Below the pieces are notes generated by a model. It was given only the letters and a program-made list of their open reading frames with translations, ran no database searches and was not told the DNA's origin. A stretch of DNA of 36,207 nucleotides from Gemmatimonadaceae bacterium (GTDB taxonomy: Bacteria; Gemmatimonadota; Gemmatimonadetes; Gemmatimonadales; Gemmatimonadaceae). The DNA lies in assembly GCA_025453745.1 (NCBI GenBank), contig JALOPS010000002.1, forward strand, positions 1-36,207, given 5' to 3'. Below, piece by piece: positions 33,101-36,207 of the stretch. Position 1 is the first letter of the stretch, and each line of letters begins with the position of its first letter. The translations under genes were made by a program, and so were the position numbers.

Positions 33101-33329
33101 CGGCCGGCACGTTGGTGACGCGGTACGTCCCGTCCGCACCGGAGCGCGCCCCACGGACCGTGCCGACGACCTGTACCTGCACGTCGGCGAGCGCCGCGTT
33201 GCTGCTGCGATCGCGAATCCGACCGCTGATCGTCCCACTCGCACTCTGCGCCTGTACACCGGACATCACCGTACTCACCAGCGCGATGCCCAGTGCACAC
33301 GCGCGACGTGCCGTGCGCATTGCCTGCAT
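30153..33329 (-). CDS. SusC/RagA-family TonB-dependent outer-membrane transporter
   Basis: A 1058-residue outer-membrane receptor. Signal peptide: CALGIALVSTVMSGVQAQ; an in-frame ATG three codons later is an alternative start. Residues ~30-105 form the carboxypeptidase-regulatory-like domain (GTISGRIRDRSSNAALADVQVQVVGT). The plug follows at ~125-240 with the SusC hallmark DVNPEDIEDIQVIKGPAATALYG and NGVIQITTKRGK. The rest is a 22-strand barrel, ending in RVTTRLTLTF with the C-terminal Phe expected by BAM. It imports a ligand delivered by the SusD protein, powered by TonB. No plug motif shows which ligand. It heads the SusC-SusD-CHRD operon and lies 173 bp downstream of the kinase gene. Confidence 0.95.
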   Translation of the reverse strand: MQAMRTARRACALGIALVSTVMSGVQAQSASGTISGRIRDRSSNAALADVQVQVVGTVRGARSGADGTYRVTNVPAGTYTVRALRLGYTQGVAQVTITAGGSASADFALGATATNLDEVTVSATGEQQRKREIGASISRIDSTSFNAATVTNLSQVLAARTPGIVVQQGAGTSGVGSRIRLRGVTSINLANDPLLVIDGVFANNATASLTFGIGGAQTSRFDDVNPEDIEDIQVIKGPAATALYGTGAANGVIQITTKRGKAGRARWTSYGELGQQRTPLDLSSSDGRLSNDALNLVNVRQIGRNAAGQRVACSREAQVLRTCITPDTLYRNSPFLNESPFRTGGNESYGLSVSGGSQDVQYYFSTDIEQDRGIFAPNLLRRRNLRANLSATLLPTLQTIVNVGYLNSNGALPLNDNLFAGTLSAGLLGGAFDCNPATRAVIAECAVNNDSLSRGYVTSNVPVTQYFAQQQRQNIRRLVLANTLNWTPSTWLKGSLRTGADLLQRDDETLTPPNRVFLNQASVEGQRFQGKSYLPTFSVTGSLTGTFSLTDRVRAITTVGGQYQDTRIQRSDATGAVLLPGTSSLNGANARFAVFEQNQKIVTVAGFMEQRFELNDRLFVTGALRFDDASVFGNSAAGWTYYPSVTASYVMSEERWFPQWSWLNSFRMRAAYGRAGQRPGFRQSETFFTPVSVNVVDQTTNVPAVSIGGPVGNARLAPEITAETEGGFEFSAFNTRLSGELTAFNRDTRDLLVQRTLPPSLGTSGPLAGVNTGTQFVNLSLMRTRGLEGALTIRPIDHARIRFEQNVTFTSFTNRIVDLGSADGQLIAPIPIGGNQFHRAGYPAGAYFQRRILSYADHNGDGIISRVNCPSYGGLANPQLVGGPRCEVVLSDSLDYIGQPLPTRELAFTSNLTLFKSVQLTALVNYRGGNTIYNNTREFRNNGGFANGPDFWDRNAPLAEQVKSTARAMGSSDGYTEDASFVRLSEVAVTYTLPVRWAQRLKAAGASFTVGARNLALWTNYTGFDPEVLTATGANFLTQDFLTNPPVRRVTTRLTLTF

Positions 33330-33417
33330 GTCTGCCTCTCACCCGAAGCGTGTGTCGAACGCGACGACCCGGAAGCGGGCCGTGCGCTCGTAGGACGGGT
33401 GGGACCGACTGCGCCCT

Positions 33418-33494
33418 GATCACGGTGTGTCAGAGCGCATCACGGCTGGATCAGCGGCAGCGCGGTGAGATCAGGTGTCCAGTGCTCGTGATCA
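33418..33494. promoter_or_regulatory. Five helically phased GATCA-type repeats upstream of susC
   Basis: GATCA or the variant CATCA begins at 33418, 33438, 33449, 33469 and 33490: steps of 20, 11, 20 and 21 bp. Every copy thus falls on one DNA face. The only gene-free sequence between the kinase stop (33503) and susC (33329) holds all five. A CCGTTCGTC follows directly at 33496-33504. The pattern suggests a multi-site regulator binding region ahead of susC. Confidence 0.55.
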
Positions 33495-33495
33495 A

Positions 33496-33504
33496 CCGTT
33501 CGTC
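33496..33504 (+). promoter_or_regulatory. AlgR/LytTR-type core site CCGTTCGTC
   Basis: CCGTTCGTC is exactly the core box known for the LytTR regulator AlgR of Pseudomonas. It ends at the stop end of the kinase gene and abuts the phased repeats. A copy with one mismatch, CGGTTCGTC, lies at 35041-35049; both copies continue with AC, giving the shared string GTTCGTCAC. Chance occurrence of a nine-mer is not negligible. Confidence 0.4.
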
Positions 33505-35026
33505 ACGCCGCGAGCGCTGGCGCCACCTCGCGCGCGGGAAAATCCACCTCCACCGTGAACCGCTCCGCGTCGTGCACGACGCGCAGCGCGCCATCGCGGC
33601 CGAAGACGGCCTGCACGCGATCGCGCAGATTCGCGAGCCCGACCCCCGTCCCGGCCGTGGGTGCGACCTGCGCGGCGATATCGTTGCTCACGCGCAGTGT
33701 GAGGTGCTCGCGCGTCCGACGCGCGGTGATGGTCACGCGACAGGGCCGCACGCCATGCTTGAGTGCGTTCTCCACCAGCGGCTGCAGCGTCCACGGCAGC
33801 ACACCGGTCTCGCGCAGTGCAGCCGGAACATCCACCTGCACGTCGAGTGCGGCGCCAAAGCGCTCTCGCTCGACGGCGAGATACGCGTCGAGCAGCGCCA
33901 GCTCGCGCGCAAGCGGCACCACCGCCGTGGGCGCAAGCGCGAGACTCTCGCGCAGCAGCTCGCTCAGGCGCAGTGTCGCCGCTTCGGCTCGCGCCGGTGC
34001 GGTGTGCGCGAGTTCGCCGATCGCCGTCAGCGCATTGAACAGGAAGTGTGGGCGCAGATGCTGCTGCAGCGCCTCGAGCCGCGCGGAGAGCAGCGCCGTC
34101 TCCAGCTCGTGCGTGCGCCGCTCGCGCGCCCCGGCCACGAGCGCGGCCACGCCGACGATGCCCAGCAGCAGCGCGATGCCAAGATCGCGCGCCAGGCGAA
34201 GTCGCAACGTCCGCACCGCCGACGCCAGATTGAGCACGCGGAGCGCCACCATCGACGTGCCACTGACGACGGCGCGGGCGCCGATCACTTCGGTACCATC
34301 GAGCGCCGGACCGTACCCCGGCATGTCCTGCCCGTCGACGGCATACGCGACGATCCGCGGCAGCGCCCCGCGTGCAAACGACTGCCCCTGCGTGAAGTAG
34401 CGACCGCCCGGCGCGGTGAGCACATGCACGGAGTCCCGCTCGAGCACGAAGAGCGACGTCTGCGCCACGTCGCCCTGCGAGTTGGGGACGATCATGATGC
34501 GCCCCATCAATCGATCGGACGGCTGAATCCATGCCACGATCTCGCGACCCGCCGATGCCGGATCGGCTGCACCAACCACGAGCAGACACGCCGTATCCGT
34601 CGACACCGTCGTGGTGCCACCCGGTTGCACGCCACCATCGGGCAAGTCGCGCGCATCGACGTCGAGCAGCAGGCGACCACGCGCGTCCCGCACCCGCAAT
34701 GCGACGAACTCGCTCTCCGCGAGCAGTCGCGCGCGTTCCGTACTGTCGACCATGCGGCCGATCAGGAGAGTGCCAAGCCACGCCGCGTCGCGCCGCGCCA
34801 GCGCCAGTCGGGCCTCCACCATCCCCGCCTGCGTGCGCACCGTCGACGCGACCGGACGCGCGTAGAACTCTGCCGTCTCCGCCGACACCCCGGCCAGCCG
34901 CCAGAGAATGAAGGCGATGACTGCGGCAATGAGGACCCACGGGAGCAGCCGCCCCGCACGCGCGAAGGGGTGCTCGCGCACGCCCTGCCCCCGTGCTCCT
35001 CCCGTTACCCGCGCTGCAAACGACAT
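33503..35026 (-). CDS. LytS-type sensor histidine kinase (His_kinase family)
   Basis: A 507-residue membrane kinase. ATG 35026 is preferred because a GAGGAG ribosome-binding sequence lies just upstream. Architecture: a first transmembrane helix at ~28-45 (LLPWVLIAAVIAFILW), a large extracytoplasmic sensor region (~46-265), a second transmembrane segment (LARDLGIALLLGIVGVAALVAGA), then the catalytic part. The phospho-acceptor block LRPHFLFNAL has its His at residue 327, characteristic of the His_kinase (LytS/YehU) family, and the ATP-binding part contains LQPLVENALKHG (N box) and GTGVGLANLRDR (G box). It should autophosphorylate on sensing an envelope signal and pass the phosphate to the divergent LytTR regulator; the ligand is unknown. 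Downstream on the same strand lies the SusCD operon. Confidence 0.93.
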   Translation of the reverse strand: MSFAARVTGGARGQGVREHPFARAGRLLPWVLIAAVIAFILWRLAGVSAETAEFYARPVASTVRTQAGMVEARLALARRDAAWLGTLLIGRMVDSTERARLLAESEFVALRVRDARGRLLLDVDARDLPDGGVQPGGTTTVSTDTACLLVVGAADPASAGREIVAWIQPSDRLMGRIMIVPNSQGDVAQTSLFVLERDSVHVLTAPGGRYFTQGQSFARGALPRIVAYAVDGQDMPGYGPALDGTEVIGARAVVSGTSMVALRVLNLASAVRTLRLRLARDLGIALLLGIVGVAALVAGARERRTHELETALLSARLEALQQHLRPHFLFNALTAIGELAHTAPARAEAATLRLSELLRESLALAPTAVVPLARELALLDAYLAVERERFGAALDVQVDVPAALRETGVLPWTLQPLVENALKHGVRPCRVTITARRTREHLTLRVSNDIAAQVAPTAGTGVGLANLRDRVQAVFGRDGALRVVHDAERFTVEVDFPAREVAPALAA

Positions 35027-35040
35027 ATCACTCCTCACTG

Positions 35041-35049
35041 CGGTTCGTC
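35041..35049 (+). promoter_or_regulatory. LytTR-type site CGGTTCGTC in the kinase/regulator intergenic region
   Basis: CGGTTCGTC differs at one base from the AlgR-type core and from the site at 33496, and like it continues AC. It lies in the 117-bp gap between the divergent kinase and regulator genes, so autoregulation is possible. A weaker resemblance (CGACTCGTC) occurs at 35067-35075. Confidence 0.35.
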
Positions 35050-35143
35050 ACTGGCCCCCATGACGACGACTCGTCCCTGCGCCAGCATTCGCCTCGGCGA
35101 TGTCGTGACTACGACCCGCCGCGCGCATCCTAACGTGTCACTC

Positions 35144-35971
35144 ATGACCACTGCAGAGGCCGAACTCCCCGTCGCGACGCCCGTCGCCAGCGCTGCCGAC
35201 ACCGGCGCCGCGTCGACGCGGCCGCTCCGCGCCCTCCTCGTCGACGACGAGGAAGCCGCCCTGCGCCGGCTGCGGCGCCTGCTCGGCACCGATCCCCGGG
35301 TGACGATCGTGGGCGAAGCCAGTGACGGGCCGTCCGCGCTCGCGCGGCTCGAGGCGGGCGACGTCGATGTGCTCTTCCTCGACATCCAGATGCCGGGCAT
35401 GTCCGGGCTCGATGTCGCGCGCCAGCTCCCGCGCGAGCGGGCGGTGCGCATCGTCTTCGTGACCGCACACGACGAGCACGCCATCAATGCATTCGAGCTC
35501 TCCGCGCTCGACTACCTGCTCAAGCCGGTCAACCCCGAACGCCTGGCCGACTCGGTTCGTCGGCTCGCCGAGTCGCTCGATCGTCTGCAGCCCGCCGCAC
35601 GTCTGACTGCCGCCCTCGACACCGCTGCCGCCGCACCACTGCAGCGCGTCCTCGTCCCCGATGGCAAGGGCCAGCGCCTGGTCGACATGACACAGGTGCA
35701 CCTCATCTCGGCGTACGGCAACTATGTGAAGCTGCACGTCGGAGCGGACACGCTGCTCTATCGCCAGACCATGCAGCGCATGGAAGCGGCCCTCGACCGG
35801 CGGGACTTCGCGCGCATCCATCGCGGCGCGATCGTGAACGTGCGATTCATCGCCAACGTCGCACCGTACGTGGCGGGAGATCACATCGTGACGCTCAAGG
35901 GTGGCGCGCGCGTGCGGTTGTCCCGGCACTATCGCGACGCGTTCTTCGATCGGTTCAGCCCGAATAGCTGA
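35144..35971 (+). CDS. LytTR-family response regulator
   Basis: A 275-residue two-domain regulator starting at ATG 35144 (ATG 35060 in frame is possible). The receiver domain (~25-145) has the acidic pair in LLVDDEEAALRRL, the phospho-acceptor Asp80 in LFLDIQMPG, Thr in FVTAHDEHAI, and Lys in LLKPVNPERL. A Gln/Ala-rich linker precedes the LytTR DNA-binding domain (~170-272: VDMTQVHLISAYGNYVKLHVG, LYRQTMQRMEAALDRRDFARIHRGAIVNVRFI, LKGGARVRLSRHYRDAFFDRF). LytTR domains bind ~9-bp direct repeats usually about two turns apart. It is the partner of the divergent LytS-type kinase. Candidate targets are the GTTCGTCAC sites at 33496 and 35041 and the phased repeats ahead of susC (inference). Confidence 0.95.
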   Translation: MTTAEAELPVATPVASAADTGAASTRPLRALLVDDEEAALRRLRRLLGTDPRVTIVGEASDGPSALARLEAGDVDVLFLDIQMPGMSGLDVARQLPRERAVRIVFVTAHDEHAINAFELSALDYLLKPVNPERLADSVRRLAESLDRLQPAARLTAALDTAAAAPLQRVLVPDGKGQRLVDMTQVHLISAYGNYVKLHVGADTLLYRQTMQRMEAALDRRDFARIHRGAIVNVRFIANVAPYVAGDHIVTLKGGARVRLSRHYRDAFFDRFSPNS

Positions 35972-35996
35972 CCCCAGGCTCCGCTCCTCGGCGCGC

Positions 35997-36207
35997 GTGT
36001 CCACCCCCGTAGGCCTGCACACGCTGGCCGAACAGCGACGATCACACCGCGTGCCGTGGCCGTCGCTCCCGCACGCACTGCTCCTGCTTCGCGTCACGGT
36101 GGCGGGGCTCTTTCTCGCGCACGCCGTCGTGCGCGTGTTGCACGGGACCATTCCGCAATTCGGTGCGTTCCTCTCGCGTGCCGGGCTCCCGGCCGCGGTG
36201 CCACTCG
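35997..36207 (+). CDS. DoxX-family membrane protein, 3' truncated by the window end
   Basis: From GTG 35997 the frame is open to the last base, giving 70 residues. After a polar start (LHTLAEQRRSHRVPWPSL) comes PHALLLLRVTVAGLFLAHAVVRVLHGTIPQFGAFLSRAGLPAAVPL. The 'LLR...GLFLAHAV...HG....F..FL...GLP' pattern is the first transmembrane helix and following loop of DoxX proteins, small four-helix membrane proteins linked in other bacteria to thiol or quinone redox processes. It starts 26 bp after the LytTR regulator stop on the same strand, so it may be co-transcribed with it. The call rests on one helix and a loop only. Confidence 0.7.
   Translation, partial: MSTPVGLHTLAEQRRSHRVPWPSLPHALLLLRVTVAGLFLAHAVVRVLHGTIPQFGAFLSRAGLPAAVPL

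Noticed and set aside
30756-33419. Large Arg/Glu/His-rich open frame on the plus strand opposite susC
   Set aside because: No hydrophobic core, no domain, and a perfect SusC reading on the other strand.
1-36207. tRNA, rRNA, CRISPR array, insertion sequence or prophage
   Set aside because: No T-loop-like sequences, spaced identical repeats, transposase or phage structural genes were seen on either strand by reading; a covariance-model search was not possible.

Overview
The window is visibly GC-rich throughout, densely coding on both strands, and looks like a chromosomal segment of a Gram-negative, outer-membrane bacterium. Several traits point to Gemmatimonadota or a nearby lineage: a SusC/SusD pair outside Bacteroidetes, a DUF5916/CBM9 protein, a BIG2-repeat protein, many exported proteins cleaved after 'AQ', many GTG starts, and outer-membrane-type proteins ending in F or W. 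This placement is inference from gene content only. I see no rRNA, tRNA, CRISPR array or insertion sequence.

Layout. 1-4.5 kb: the end of a BIG2-repeat surface protein, an overlapping exported TPR protein, a convergent MFS transporter, a divergent DeoR-type regulator with a 28-bp inverted repeat between the two, and an exported protein of unknown function. 4.5-8.4 kb: a first Fic enzyme behind a three-half-site palindrome, then three exported small or barrel-like proteins. Two of these genes sit behind near-identical candidate ECF sigma promoters (TTAAC-16 nt-CGTCT). 8.4-11 kb: a decayed metallophosphoesterase, a CPBP membrane protease and a class I aminotransferase. 11-12.3 kb: an exported GH16 glucanase, then a 340-bp cluster of intergenic repeats. 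12.3-15.2 kb: a DUF5916/CBM9 protein overlapping an exported SnoaL/DUF4440-like protein.

15.5-20 kb: a three-gene run on the plus strand: an outer-membrane barrel, a lipoprotein vanadium haloperoxidase/PAP2 enzyme, and a Tat-exported spermidine-dehydrogenase-like flavoprotein. An APC amino-acid permease faces it and overlaps it tail to tail. 21.3-26.7 kb: a nuclease-helicase (PD-(D/E)XK plus DUF2075), a DUF985 cupin, an exported type B carboxylesterase, and a second Fic enzyme behind a 35-bp double-palindrome operator.

26.7-36.2 kb: an exported amidohydrolase and a SusC-SusD-CHRD lipoprotein operon, all on the minus strand. Upstream of them lies a divergent LytS-type histidine kinase / LytTR response regulator pair. 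The space between kinase and susC holds five helically phased GATCA-type repeats and an exact copy of the CCGTTCGTC core known for AlgR; a one-mismatch copy lies in the kinase/regulator intergenic region. The window ends inside a DoxX-family gene.

The most notable observations are the regulatory architectures: two Fic-winged-helix genes each with their own palindromic operator, the paired ECF-like promoters, and the LytTR pair next to phased repeats ahead of a SusCD operon. The haloperoxidase/flavoprotein/barrel cassette is the best candidate for an unusual cell-surface redox system. All functional links are inferred from position.
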